Shown here in pieces: positions 10,623 to 20,947 of a stretch of DNA of 64,000 nt. Origin of the DNA: Cephalotrichum gorgonifer. Its lineage: Eukaryota; Ascomycota; Sordariomycetes; Microascales; Microascaceae. The position numbers were made by a program, and so were the translations under genes. Location of the stretch: the NCBI GenBank assembly GCA_900312665.1, contig ONZQ02000004.1:2324693-2388692 (forward strand). The letters are read 5' to 3'. Positions within the stretch are counted from its first letter, which is position 1. Every line of letters starts with the position of its first letter. Under the pieces are notes generated by a model, which was not told where the DNA came from, made no database searches, and saw only the letters and a program-made list of their open reading frames with translations.

Positions 10623-13027
10623 TCACTGCTGCCGCGTCTTGGGCCTCGCGAGCATGTTCAGCCTGCTCAGGCTCAGCACCGCCTTCTTCTGCGGACTCGT
10701 CCGGCTGAGCGGCTGCACGCCCGCCCTGGGCACCAGGGTCTTCTTGGCCGGGGCGTCGAGCTTACACCCGGCCTTCGCGGCCCTCGCGGCAGCGGCATCC
10801 GGCTTCGTCTTCTGGGGGCTGCTGCTAGCGCCGGCGCCGGACACCTTCCCCGCGAGCAGGAGCCTCGGCGCGAGCAGCGCGTCGCCCTCGGGCACCTGCT
10901 CGTGGTCGTTCTTGCGCTTCTTGGCCGCCCGCTCGTCCTCCTCGTCCGTCGCGGCCCGGTTCCGCTTCTTGGTTGACATGCCGTGCGAGATGCCTGGGAG
11001 CTTCAGCCGGGGCGACTTGTTCTCCTTGTTGCCCGACCGGGTGTCCAGGCGAGTAGCACCGCTACCGGTGGTGCCGGGGTCCGCGCTGGCGTTGGCGCCT
11101 GGGAAGCTGCCCGGCATGGGCAGCATCGAGGAGCGCACCTGCCGCACGCTGGACTGCCCCGGCGAGGCGCCGAACCCGGCGGGGGACGCGCTGTTGAAGT
11201 TGATGGTGTGGTCACTGCGGAAGCTGAAGGTGCCCGGCACCGACGGCGGCGGCATGCTGGCGCTCTTCTCGCCCTTGCCGGCGAGCCCGCTGAAGACGGA
11301 GAGGTCGGGGTACGCCACCACCGGTCCCGTCTCGGGCTTCTCGGCCCCCTTGGCCTTCTTGGAGGTGGATCCCGCCATCACAGAGTCCATGTTGGGGAAG
11401 TTGGCCTCAACCGGGTTGGAGACGCGAGAGGATTTGGACTTGGATAGAGACCGGAAGAAGCTGGGGGAAGGTGAGTTCGGCGTCTTGATGAGCTTCCGTC
11501 GCGGCGTCGTGACGACGCTCCCCGGAAGGGCAGGGAGAGCCTTATCGACGCGGGGAAGCGCGGGTGTCTTCGATGCGGACGCGGTCGCGGACGGCAAGGG
11601 TAGAGCACTCCCCGGCTTGTCGGAGTTGCCCTTCTGGCCCCTGAGGATCGACCGGACCCTCTGGAACCCTCCAGGGCTGAGGATCCGCCTCGCGGGAGTC
11701 GTCGTCGTCGTCGTCGACGTCGTGCCTTCCTTGAGGTTGGCGGTCGTGGCCGACCTCTTGAGGCTGGTGAGCTCCGATTTCGAGGGCGAAGGAGAGTTGG
11801 CGACGGCGGTGATGGTGGGGCCCTTCGCAGCGGCTCTAGCGAGCGAGGCCTTGACCGGGGTGACGAGAGACATGGTGGACTTGGAGCGGCTCAGTGAGCC
11901 GCCACCTGCGAGGTCGTTGCCGCTCGACTTGGGCCTCGGGATGGAGCTCCCGTCGCGGGAACTCGGGCGGGTGCTCGACGCGTCGTCTTCCAGGCGCTGC
12001 TTGAACCTCTTTGCGGGCGTGGGGGGGTCTCCCTCCTGGGCCTCGAGCGCGGCGGCGCGGCTCCTGACGAAGGGGCTCACGGCGGGCAGCTTCCTAGCCT
12101 GTTGGGGGCTATCGACCTCGTCGAGACGTGCCTTGGAAGGCGAGCGCTTAATCGCGGTCCTCCTAGTTATCGACGCCGGGATCTCGTCCAGGTTGGCCCT
12201 GGACGAAGATCGCTTAATGCCCTTGACGGGGGTGGTGATTCCCTTGACGGGAGTGGTAATCTTCGCCCTATACGCCGAGGGGTGGTTCTCGATAGAGTCC
12301 ATCTTCTCAAAGGCAGCCAGGTGTGCCGCGCTGAACCGGGTCTTGCCCTTGGGCTTGAGGACTTTGCGGCCCGTGGCCGCCTCCGCGTCCTCGGCCTGCT
12401 CGCGGATGCGCTGCGCGGCCAGCTCCGCCTTGATCTTGGCGGCCTCGCCGCGCAGCTCGTCCATCATCTGCTTCGCCCGCGAGCTCAGGCTCGGGTCGGC
12501 AACCGGGGGCCGTGAGACGGAGAAGGTGAAGGGTGTGGACGGGAGGCCAGCGGCGGCGTTGCTGCTGCTGCTGCTGCCCTTGGCCTTGGCCTTGGTAGGC
12601 GTGAGCTGGGCAATGCCGGACGGGAGCTCGTGGCCCCGCTTAGTGGCCACGGGTCGGATGTCCGTGAAGCCTAGCCGGAGGCCGGGCGACGGGGGCGCCA
12701 TCGTGGTATGGACCTTGCTCGGGTGCATGGCGGACATTGGGGGCTTGATGGCCGACGAGGTGGGCGTGGATGGGTGGTGGCGAGTCGGGGCGGGCGACTC
12801 GAGGATCGCGGCGGCCCGAAGACTGCTGGCGTTTGAGCGCTCGTCATGTTCGGAGACAGAGTCGAGAGTCGGTGGTTGGACTTCGTGAGTCTAATCTCTC
12901 GCGTTAATATTATTCCAACCTGCACGGAAGAATCCCAAGGGCAAGCAAGAATGAATAGTTCCACTGCTTGTGAGGTCGTTTTCAGCTCACTCACCTTACT
13001 CGCCAATCTGGCGGATCGCCGAGCCAT
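10623..13027 (-). CDS. Basic Ser/Pro-rich nuclear protein with KEN box and NuSAP-like motif
   Basis: Exons 13027-12995 and 12890-10623 encode 766 residues. Exon 1 is 11 codons (MARRSARLASK); its gtgagt donor joins in phase 0 to an acceptor after gattag at 12891. The frame closes with a stop directly upstream of that acceptor, supporting the junction. The protein is highly basic and low in complexity, with many S/T-P sites. Residues about 190-220 hold a conserved-looking segment with the core AHLAAFEKMDSI. A KEN box (GNKENKSPR) lies near residue 630 and a bipartite-like basic cluster (AAKKRKN) follows. The core resembles the HxxxFxKMxSI segment I recall from animal NuSAP; KEN boxes mark APC/C substrates. 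A mitotic spindle or chromatin role is therefore inferred, not shown. A 21-bp in-frame duplication repeats TTPVKGI. Confidence 0.75.
12228..12269 (-). repeat. 21-bp tandem duplication inside the KEN-box gene
   Basis: Two near-identical 21-bp units encode TTPVKGI twice in succession. Each copy carries a T-P-x-K site, the consensus for cyclin-dependent kinases. The end coordinates are approximate. Confidence 0.7.
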
Positions 13028-13716
13028 GGTGATGGCGGTATGGTATGAAGTTTGGGGTGGAGATGGATGGATTAGAGACAGAGAAGGCTGCTGCTACGTC
13101 GTAAAAGTGGCTCCGAGGAGAGATTACGACCGTGGGGGGGAGGAGAACCAGAATTAGGTGTTAATGCATGGATCGCCGGTCGAACTTGAATTCGAGAGAG
13201 GGGAGGGGAAGGCTATGATTCGAGAGAATTGATAATGGATATATCGGGTTGGTTCAGCGCTGAACAAGTGTGGTGTGGTGTGGTGTCGAAGTGGGGACCT
13301 CCAATCCGGAAAGTAAACAAACCCAAAAAAACACCACCGCCGTTTGGTGGGAGCGGTGAGAGCATGCAATCCATGACATCGAGGGGATGAGACCCACATG
13401 GGATCCACAGCAACAGTGCGACGTGACCTTGTGCAGTGGTCTCAATCATTAATGTGGATGACATAATCGCCCGGCTTGTGGTTGAAGGGTCTCCACATAA
13501 TACTCCATAGACGATATTAAGCACTAAAGATCCCTGTCTGTCTGGCGTGCAAGGCGCTCAAACCCAAAAAATATATCCCAGGTCTCGCCGAGCACGTACC
13601 ACGACCCCTCCAATCCAACGATCCTTTCTCTCTTCTCCTCCACATACTCTCTTCTACCGACGTCAGCGGTTCCGTTCTTCCTTTCTCGCGACGATTACCC
13701 AGTCAAACATCCCACA
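13028..13716. promoter_or_regulatory. Shared upstream region of the KEN-box gene and MED10
   Basis: This 689-bp interval separates two divergent start codons, so it must hold both promoters and leaders. It has a pyrimidine-rich run just before the MED10 start. I do not recognise a specific factor site. Confidence 0.5.
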
Positions 13717-14400
13717 ATGGCACCGGTCCAGAGCGATGTCCATGCCGAGCTGGAGGGTAGGCACCACCACTTCATACCAGCTATTCTTCAAGGGCGTATG
13801 TACTTACAGCCTGGCTGACTGAACTTGACCCCGACTCAGCTCAGATCAAAGATGTCATCCAGGACCTTTTCAAGGTGATGGTCGTGACCTCGCACTACGA
13901 TACCAGCGGCCGTCCCAGCAGAGAAGTTCTCACAAACAGCTTGTTCGTCCCCCTGCCTACCCCCTCCTCCCCTCCGCCCCCCTCCACTTACTCTCCCACC
14001 CCCTGTCCTCCCTGCGTCTTGAAAGCCCGAGTCCTCCCCGGCAAAGCGTCAAGGCCCAATCAGCTAACAAAACCCCACCCCCCCTCTTAGCAAAACCCTC
14101 TCAACCTCCCTCCAAACCATCAACGCAACGGCCACGGACCCCACCCTCACCCTCCCCCAGGTCCCCCCCGAGCTCGTAAAGTACGTCGAGGGCGGCCGCA
14201 ACCCGGACATCTACACGCGCGAGTTCGTCGAGCTCGTCAGGCGCGGGAACCAGCTCGTCAGGGGCAAGATGCGTGCCTTCGAGACCTTCAGGGACGTGTT
14301 GGCCGGCGAGATGAGCAGCGCCATGCCCGAGCTCAAGGCCGATGTCGACAGGGTCGTGGAGGCGACGAAGGGGGAGGGAAGGACGACGGGGAGTGATTGA
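13717..14400 (+). CDS. MED10: Mediator complex subunit 10 (MED10/Nut2)
   Basis: Three exons, 13717-13756, 13840-13942 and 14091-14400, encode 150 residues. Introns show ctgac and gctaac branch sites, and all junction phases agree (1, then 2). The spliced protein begins MAPVQSDVHAELE and contains the MED10 hallmark region PPELVKYVEGGRNPDIYTREF followed by VELVRRGNQLVRGK in its second half. Length fits fungal MED10 (about 150-160). Family knowledge: MED10 is a middle-module subunit of Mediator, bridging activators and RNA polymerase II in the nucleus. It faces the KEN-box gene across 689 bp. Confidence 0.92.
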
Positions 14401-15144
14401 GGGAGGGTGTGTATGTGTGTGTGGATTGGAGTTCGAGCGGGGAAAAGTGAGTGGCGGGAGGCAGGAGGCCGGGAGGAGATGTTGATGATGATACCCCATT
14501 TTTGAGTTTATTAGATTTAGCGTTTGAGGCTTGATAGTGCACGCCCAATATAGAACATGGAGAGGACCGAGTAGCCTTTCTATCTAGAGTGACGGATGGT
14601 GAAAGGAGTGCTTGTGAGTGGCAGTCGTGCATCATAGTGCAGGTCTACTGTCTGGGTAGATCATGGGCCCGCCTCTGTTCCATGGTGCAAACGGCTATGA
14701 ATGCATACCCCCCAATACCAGATTCACAGGATGAGTTTATACCAGGGCATGTATTTACCTACGAACAGCTTCCTCGCATGATATCCCATTCACCGAGGAG
14801 CAACATGCCACAGCATTCACAATTAGTGTAACAGTAATGGAGATATAACACTCAATAAAAGACGCCCTAACGAGAACCATCTCGATGCTATGCAAACTAG
14901 CTCTCCCACCCCCCGTCCCTTTCTCCCCTTCTCATTCCTTCTGACCCCTTGTCACACCCGGAAAGAAAAAAAAACAAAGATGAAATATGTCCACAGAACA
15001 AACCCAGAAACACCCTCCCTTCTTACATTAAAAGAGAAATATAAGTCAAAAACAATGAATCATCGTAAACTAGAAGGAAGCAAACTGAGAGAAAACGAAC
15101 CAGAACCAGAGCCTCCGAAAGCCGGGGAATGAATGAAGGGATAA

Positions 15145-15265
15145 GAGAGAAAGAGAAACAAGAGAGAGAGAGAGAGAGAGAGAGGAAGAAGAGANNNNNN
15201 NNNNNNNNNNNNNNGAGAGAAGAGAAACAAGAGAGAGAGAGAGAGAGAGAGAGGAGGAAAAGAGA
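15145..15265. repeat. GA microsatellite with 20-base assembly gap
   Basis: A run of GA dinucleotides with embedded GAAACAAGAG appears on both sides of 20 Ns (15195-15214). The left flank (about 15148-15194) and right flank (about 15215-15262) are nearly the same sequence in the same order. The gap size of exactly 20 is likely a placeholder. Confidence 0.9.
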
Positions 15266-15526
15266 GACAGGAAGAAGAAAAAGGCGATCTAGTCTTTTGT
15301 TTTTCTTGGTCAACTTCGATATTCCCACAAAACAACACGCCCCTCGAGAGCACTCGCGGTCTATATGGTTTTGCTTTCTTTTCATTCGTTGCCCCTTTCT
15401 CCTTATTTGACGAAGACAAGCCCCTAACCACGCCCTCCCCCCCTTTCCTCTCCAACCCTCCTCCTCCCCACTTGCTGATTTCTTACCCTTAAACAATTCG
15501 CTTGAAACTGGTCTTTTTTTCCCCCT

Positions 15527-15730
15527 CTATGGCCGAGGCCCACGACCCTTCGATGTGCCTCGGATGCAGAAATACAATACCACGCCGCCCAGCAAGAGCA
15601 GCACCGCCAGGGGTAGCGGGAGGAGGACGAAGGCGGCGACAAGCCATATCCCGTAGCGCCGGAGTGCGTGCACCATGGCGTCTCTGTCATCGCGCGCCGC
15701 CCGGGATTGCGAGTCCACCTCTTCCTTCAT
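15527..15730 (-). CDS. Possible small single-pass membrane protein (67 aa), doubtful
   Basis: A 67-codon frame begins 87 bp downstream of the DnaJ stop codon, on the same strand, with a purine at -3. It starts MKEEVDSQSRAARDD, then has one strong hydrophobic segment (residues about 28-56, rich in Leu/Val/Ala) and a short basic tail. It may be part of the DnaJ 3' untranslated region, or a short independent gene. I recognise no family, and GC-rich noise can also give Leu/Val runs. Confidence 0.22.
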   Translation of the reverse strand: MKEEVDSQSRAARDDRDAMVHALRRYGIWLVAAFVLLPLPLAVLLLLGGVVLYFCIRGTSKGRGPRP

Positions 15731-15817
15731 CTCGGATGTCTCCCGGTACCGTCGTCGTCGTCGCCCCCCTCCTCCGTCCTCGTCCTCGTCCTCGTCCTCG
15801 TCTTCCGAGTCTGATAG

Positions 15818-18164
15818 TCATGTGAATTGGAAGCCGCCGGGCGGGAATCCGCCTTGCCTCTGTCGCCCGCCACCACCGCCGTGGCCGTCCGAGAAGGAGT
15901 GGAAGGAGTGGCCGCCGGGACCACCGGGAGGGAACCCGCCGCCGAAGCCGCGGGGTCCGCCGCCACCCATCCCGCCGCCCATCATGCTGAACAGGATTTC
16001 GGGATCGATCCCGCCGCCCATGCCGCCCATACCGCCCATTCCTCCCATTCCGCCGCCATACATGTCGGACATATCAATGTCATCACCGTTGTCGTAGTGG
16101 GCGCGCTTCCTGTTGAGGGAGGGGATTTTGGTTAGCTACTAAAAAAAAAAAACACAAGGTCACGTAGAATAAAAAGGGGGAGATGGAATGTCAACTTACT
16201 GAGGATCACTGAGGGTATCGTAGGCTTCGGAGATGTCCTTGAACTTCTCCTCGGCCTCTTTGGTGCCCTGGTTCTTGTCCGGGTGGTGGATGATGGCGAG
16301 CTTCCTGTACGCCTTCTTGATGGCGTTCTCGTCCGCGTTCTTGTCAACGCCCAGGATTTTATAGTAGTCCTTCCGCTGGCTCTTCTTGAGTTCAATCTCC
16401 GCGTTCCGGATCTCCTTAAGGACGGTCCTGTCCTCGGGGTCGAGGTCGTGCACGACCTTCCACTCCCGGGCACACTCCTCCCACTGTCCCGCCTGGCCCA
16501 GGGCGTTGGCCCTGGTCCTGTGTGCCTTGACGTACTTCGAGTCAAGTTTGATGGCGCGGTCGCAGTCCTCGATGGCAGCGTCATATTCCTTTAGCTTGAG
16601 GCGGCACATGGCCCTGTTCTGCAGCAGCTTGGAGTTGGTTCCGCGGTTCGAGGGGTCAATCTCCAGGGCGTCGGTGTATAGCTTGACGGCCTCCAGCCAG
16701 CGCCCCGCCTTGAACTCCTGGTTCCCGTCACTCTTCATGCGGTCTAGCTTCTGCACTATGCGAAGGTACCGGATGGCATCCTTGAACTCCGGGTCGCACG
16801 TGAGGGCCTTCCGGAGGTGGCTAATGGCCTTCTCATTCTCTCCCATGGTATAGAGAATCCGGCCACGGAGGACCAATCCCTCGGGGTCCTGGTTGTTCTG
16901 GCGGAGAATGGACATAGCAATATTCTGGGCCTCGGCAAGAGATGTCTGGTCACCCATCTTTAGGTACGCCTCGCCGCGCATAAGCTGCCACTTGCGGGGT
17001 CTCGCCGCACCCGGGGCCTGCAGGCGCTCAGCCTGGTTGAGAGCGTGGAGGACCATGGAGGCCTTGGACTCACTTCGCGCGGCCTCCTGGGCTGCTCTCA
17101 CGTGGTGCAACATCTCTTGTGCGCTCATGGTGTCCTTGGCAGCCGGAGATGGGTGGATCCTGTTGAATGTGACCAGGGCGTCCTCCGGAAGTCCAAGGGC
17201 GACGAATATGCGGGCCAGGCGGGTTAGAATCTTGGGGTTCTGCGGGTCCAGATCGGCTGCCCGGGAGCAGTCCTTGAGCGCAAGCTCATATTGGTGGTTA
17301 CCCATGTACGCCGCCGCCCTGTTGCTCAGGTATGTGGAAGAGTTGGGAACGAGCTCGATGGCTAAATTGTGAGGAAGAGCGAATTCGTCAGCAAAAAAAA
17401 AAGGGTTTAATGATTGATAATGCGTGTGGGAAGGGGGGCGAGACTTGTCTGCAAAAGGGACGGGGGAAAAAAAGCAAGATAGAATGAATCAGATCTAGCT
17501 TACCCTGGTCGTACTGCTTGATTGCATTCGCAAAGCTCTTCTCCTTGAAGAACTTGTTACCGGCAGCCTTGTAAGCTTCCGCCTCTTCCTCAGCCGTAGG
17601 AGTCGGGCTGGAGGGGCTCGACCTGTGAGGTGGTACGGGCGGGGCGGCGGCATCGGCGCCATTAGTCTGTTTCGACCCGTTGGTGATGGGGACGGAGAAG
17701 GCGGCCTGTGGCTGTGGCTGGGGCTGGGCCTGCTGCTGGGGGGTGGGCGAGGAGGGAGAAGGGCTCGAGGGGGGATCGACGTCCATTGCGCCGGAGTCAC
17801 TCATGTTGGAAAGGGCGGAGAGGCGCTTTCTCTCCTCGGGCGGGAGATTTAGCGGGTGGGTGTTGAGGTCGATTTTGCTGCGGCGTGACGACGTCGAGGT
17901 TGAGGAGCGGCCTGGGTCCGTCTGCTGACGCACGAAGGCGCGGGACGACTTGGGCCTGGATTCTTTGCGGGGTGAAGGCGACGAATGTGATGGGGCCTGG
18001 GAAGTGGAAGTGGACGACTTTCTGCTCGGAGTGGACGTCCTCTTGGTGGGTGACTTTGTGGGCGAGGAGGGTGCGGCGTCCGACGCGAGGTTGCGGTCTT
18101 CGTGGTGGTGGTAGTGTTCGGGGGAGGCCGGTTGGGTTTTGGACGGCTTCTTGAAGAGCTTCAT
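15818..18164 (-). CDS. TPR-DnaJ co-chaperone, DNAJC7/TPR2-like
   Basis: Exons 18164-17504, 17361-16200 and 16109-15818 encode 704 residues; phases at both junctions match (1 and 2) and intron 2 has a gctaac branch site. Residues 1-190 are Ser/Pro/Thr-rich and disordered-looking. From about residue 195 (AEAYKAAGNKFFKEKSF) to about 540 run repeated TPR helices. A J domain follows (about 545-610: DYYKILGVDKNADENAIKKAY, with the HPD triad in IIHHPDKNQ). The tail is Gly/Met/Phe-rich, with repeated GGM units. Family knowledge: TPRs of DNAJC7-type proteins bind Hsp70/Hsp90 C-termini and the J domain stimulates Hsp70 ATPase, allowing client transfer in the cytosol. The long N-terminal extension is typical of filamentous fungi only as far as I know. 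Confidence 0.92.
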
Positions 18165-19826
18165 CCCCTAGATAGTGGAGAGTTTCCTAAAAGAGGGAGG
18201 GACCCGTTGAGGAAAATAAGGAATGTCTCAAGAATTTTTTTAACCGGAGTTCGCACGAGACCAGTGACTCTGTTATCGGGGGAGAGGGCTTTCCGAGGGA
18301 GTGGGACGGCCGGCGGATTCTGGTGTGCGGGAGGGTGTGCGTGCTTTCGTTTGCAAGGTTATGCCGTGTATCTCGATGGGCTGGGCCGAGAAAAGAGAAA
18401 GGGCGTCGAAACTCTATTAGGAAAGCCGCTAGGGGCGTGAGGGTTAACCGCTTGCAGCTTTTGCTATTAGTGAATGATACATGTGGGAATGGCAAGAAGT
18501 TTCCAACATTCAAAAGAGACAAGAGAGGCCTTTTTTTTTCTTCTTTGCGGGCGCGAAAGTGAAAGGGAAAGAAGAGAAGACCGGCGAAGATGGTGGAACT
18601 CGGGAAACTTTGACAATGGAAAGGAGGGACCCAGGACCAGGTTCAGGTCAGTCGCCTCGTCATAAGAACAGGCAAGCCCAAGCCCGCCCCAGCCAGCAGG
18701 GCCATTCAAGAAAATGTGCTGGCTGGGGATGGGGTCAAATTTTTGCCAGGTCGCGCCAGTCCAGTCGTCTGCCGTCACAGACAGAGGGTATAGGTACATT
18801 GCGACTGTATGCGGCGACTATGGCCGGGGGTGGTACCTATGACCGACCGGCCGCCACCCCCCACATCCAATCTTGAAGCTATCCATCGGTGCCCAGCAAC
18901 ACAGCCAGCCCAGGGTTTATACAGGGCCAATAGAACAGGGGAGAGCACCACTTGTGTTTATCATCATCTGGTCACCAACCCACTCCACACGGGGAAACAG
19001 GGGCCTATCACTGGCCGGGAGTCGAGAGGGAGGGGCAAGTGCGTGAGTGTTTGCAGCGGCAAGCGTCCTGCACCCAAGCGGCGGGTATTCTCAGATCAAA
19101 CGGGGGGGGGGGGAGCTCGAGCTGCTCGCACTCGTGCCTACAAAGTATGCATATGCTCCAGGGAATGAAGATTCTGGGCGCCTAAAAATACACGTATGAG
19201 AAGAGAGCTGGCTATCCCGGCTCAGGGGGCCGCCCTAGCGCCAGCATAAACCTGGGACGCAAGAGGTATGTATTAATTGATGGCGTATTAATTCAGGGTT
19301 CTCCGGTACCCTGAATTAATTATTCTTTCCACCCTCCCAGTTCTCACCCCGCGGACCGGACCGTTGCCGGCTTAGCCAGGGTGTTCCTAGTAACGAGGGA
19401 ATGCATCAAACCTGACCGTGTTTCACGTCATCAACGGAGCGATTCTCGAACCTTCGGTGGGGCAGCCAGCCCGCCTGGCGAGATTACTGCCGGCGAGAAC
19501 ATAGAGATTCAGTTTTGGGGGGGAACTCAAGTCCAAGTTGCCATTGATCAGCGCCCGAAACGGCACTTAGTCGCCCCTCCGTTCCTCCGTCACCCTCCGT
19601 CCTCGGAACGCCTGGCTTTTGCTTCCCACCCGCACCCGCACCCGCATGCAGCATTCCTCATAAACCCGCAACTAGCGACACCCTTTTTCCACCCCTCCTC
19701 TCTTCCAAACCCCGCTCCCCCCCCCCCCCTTCCGCGAGCCTCATACGTCAACAAAGTTCAGGCCATTCGAGGGAGATAGAAAAGAAAAAGGAGAGAGGCT
19801 GGGGCCCCACATTCTGTCATCCGAAA
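18165..19826. promoter_or_regulatory. Divergent upstream region of the DnaJ and DHFR genes
   Basis: This 1.66-kb interval lies between two outward-facing starts. It holds a perfect inverted repeat at 19287-19320, a G9-10 run near 19110 and a pyrimidine-rich tract just before the DHFR start. Open frames here have no recognisable content. Confidence 0.5.
19287..19320. repeat. Perfect inverted repeat, 13-bp arms, 8-nt loop
   Basis: ATTAATTCAGGGT (19287-19299) is followed after 8 bases by its exact reverse complement ACCCTGAATTAAT (19308-19320). It lies about 510 bp upstream of the DHFR start codon. It could be a cruciform-prone site, a dimeric factor site or a remnant of a small mobile element. 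Confidence 0.85.
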
Positions 19827-20648
19827 ATGCCTCCACAAGTCGAGCTGACCCTGGTCGTCGCTGCCACGCGCACCATGGGGATCGGAGCAAAGGGCACGCT
19901 CCCCTGGACCGGGCTCAGGAAAGAAATGGCCTACTTCGCACGCGTCACGAAGAGGCTACCACCTCAAGTGGCGTCTCCCCCCTCCCCCTTCCACCCCTCC
20001 CCTCCCCCATCATCTTCTTCTTCCTGGAACCTCCTTTGCTCTGAAAGGCTTTCTATTTAAAATGAAACGAGCCATGTAGTTCTCACAGGGGCATAAAAGC
20101 TCACTAGGGAGGAAAGCCCAGGGCGTAGTTAACCAATCCTCTTTTCCAACGAGCAGGTAGCCCCCGGAGCACGCAATGCTGTCATCATGGGCCGCAAGAC
20201 GTGGGACAGCATCCCCGCCAAATTCCGCCCTCTGAAGGGCCGCCTCAACATCGTCATCAGCAGGTCGTTCCCCGCCCCGCCCCAGGACACGGCGGACCCC
20301 GATGTCGAGCCCGTCAGGGCCGCGTCGCTGGAGCAGGCCCTAGACTATCTACAGGCCAGGACTCCCGAGGAGCTGGGGCGCGTGTTTGTCATCGGCGGAG
20401 GCCAGATCTACGATGCCGCACTCAAGCTGCCGCAGACGAGGCGGCTCCTCATCACGAGGATAATGTCCGAGTTCGAGTGTGACACGTTCTTCCCGCTGGG
20501 GACGGGCGGAGGGGATGACTGCGCCGCCCCGGGATGGGTTGTCAAGTCCAAGGCTGATCTGGATGCCTGGACGGGGGAAGAGGTGCCGGCGGGCATCCAG
20601 GTTGAGAACGGGACGGAGTATGAGTTCCAGATGTGGGAGAAGGAATGA
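19827..20648 (+). CDS. DFR1: Dihydrofolate reductase
   Basis: Exons 19827-19967 and 20157-20648 encode 210 residues. The donor (gtggcg) is weak, but phase 0 joining gives the expected fungal sequence RVTKRLPPQ-VAPGARNAVIMG; a gttaacc branch site lies upstream of the acceptor. Motifs seen: GIGAKGTLPW near the N-terminus (substrate loop), GRKTWDSIP, PLKGRLNIVISRS (NADPH-binding region) and VFVIGGGQIYDAAL. Length fits fungal DHFR (about 200-220). Family knowledge: it reduces dihydrofolate to tetrahydrofolate with NADPH, serving thymidylate, purine and methionine synthesis. It is the target of antifolates. It faces the DnaJ gene across 1.66 kb. Confidence 0.93.
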
Positions 20649-20947
20649 TGAGTGCATAGCATAGCAACCATACACAATAAAGACTAGCAAATACCAGCCT
20701 CCCGCCTGCAGGATGACCGCCCGTTCCCCCCAAAATGTTGCAGGACTCCGCCCTCCTGCTGATAGGCGATATGTGTACCTATTCAGTTCCCTCCAAAAAA
20801 AAAATAACACCAGTTTCCCCCCCAATTGCCCAGTTACTGACCCCTGTTGCCCTGTCACCATTAACACGTTGCCAAGTCCATGTAGTATGCACCTGCTTGC
20901 AGATGCAGCACCCAGCCCCTCCCTTCCCACACTTCCACCCCACTGGC

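Larger units (their letters stand above)
14401..15817. other. Intergenic region with assembly gap and GA microsatellite
   Basis: This 1.4-kb stretch lies between the 3' end of MED10 and the 3' end of the DnaJ gene. It contains a GA-repeat tract interrupted by the N gap at 15195-15214, and a small membrane-type frame at 15527-15730 (listed separately). Nothing else is supported. Confidence 0.6.

Noticed and set aside
10639..12888. A 749-codon open frame on the plus strand
   Set aside because: It is antisense to the KEN-box gene. Its product is a Leu/Ala/Ser/Phe mix without motifs, whereas the minus strand has a spliced start, a KEN box and basic clusters. GC-rich third positions keep the opposite strand open.
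19420..19470. A tRNA B-box-like string (GGTTCGAGAATC) on the minus strand
   Set aside because: The flanks do not form a T-arm stem and no A box or anticodon arm is found at the right distance. Similar strings near 29630 and 5940 fail the same test.
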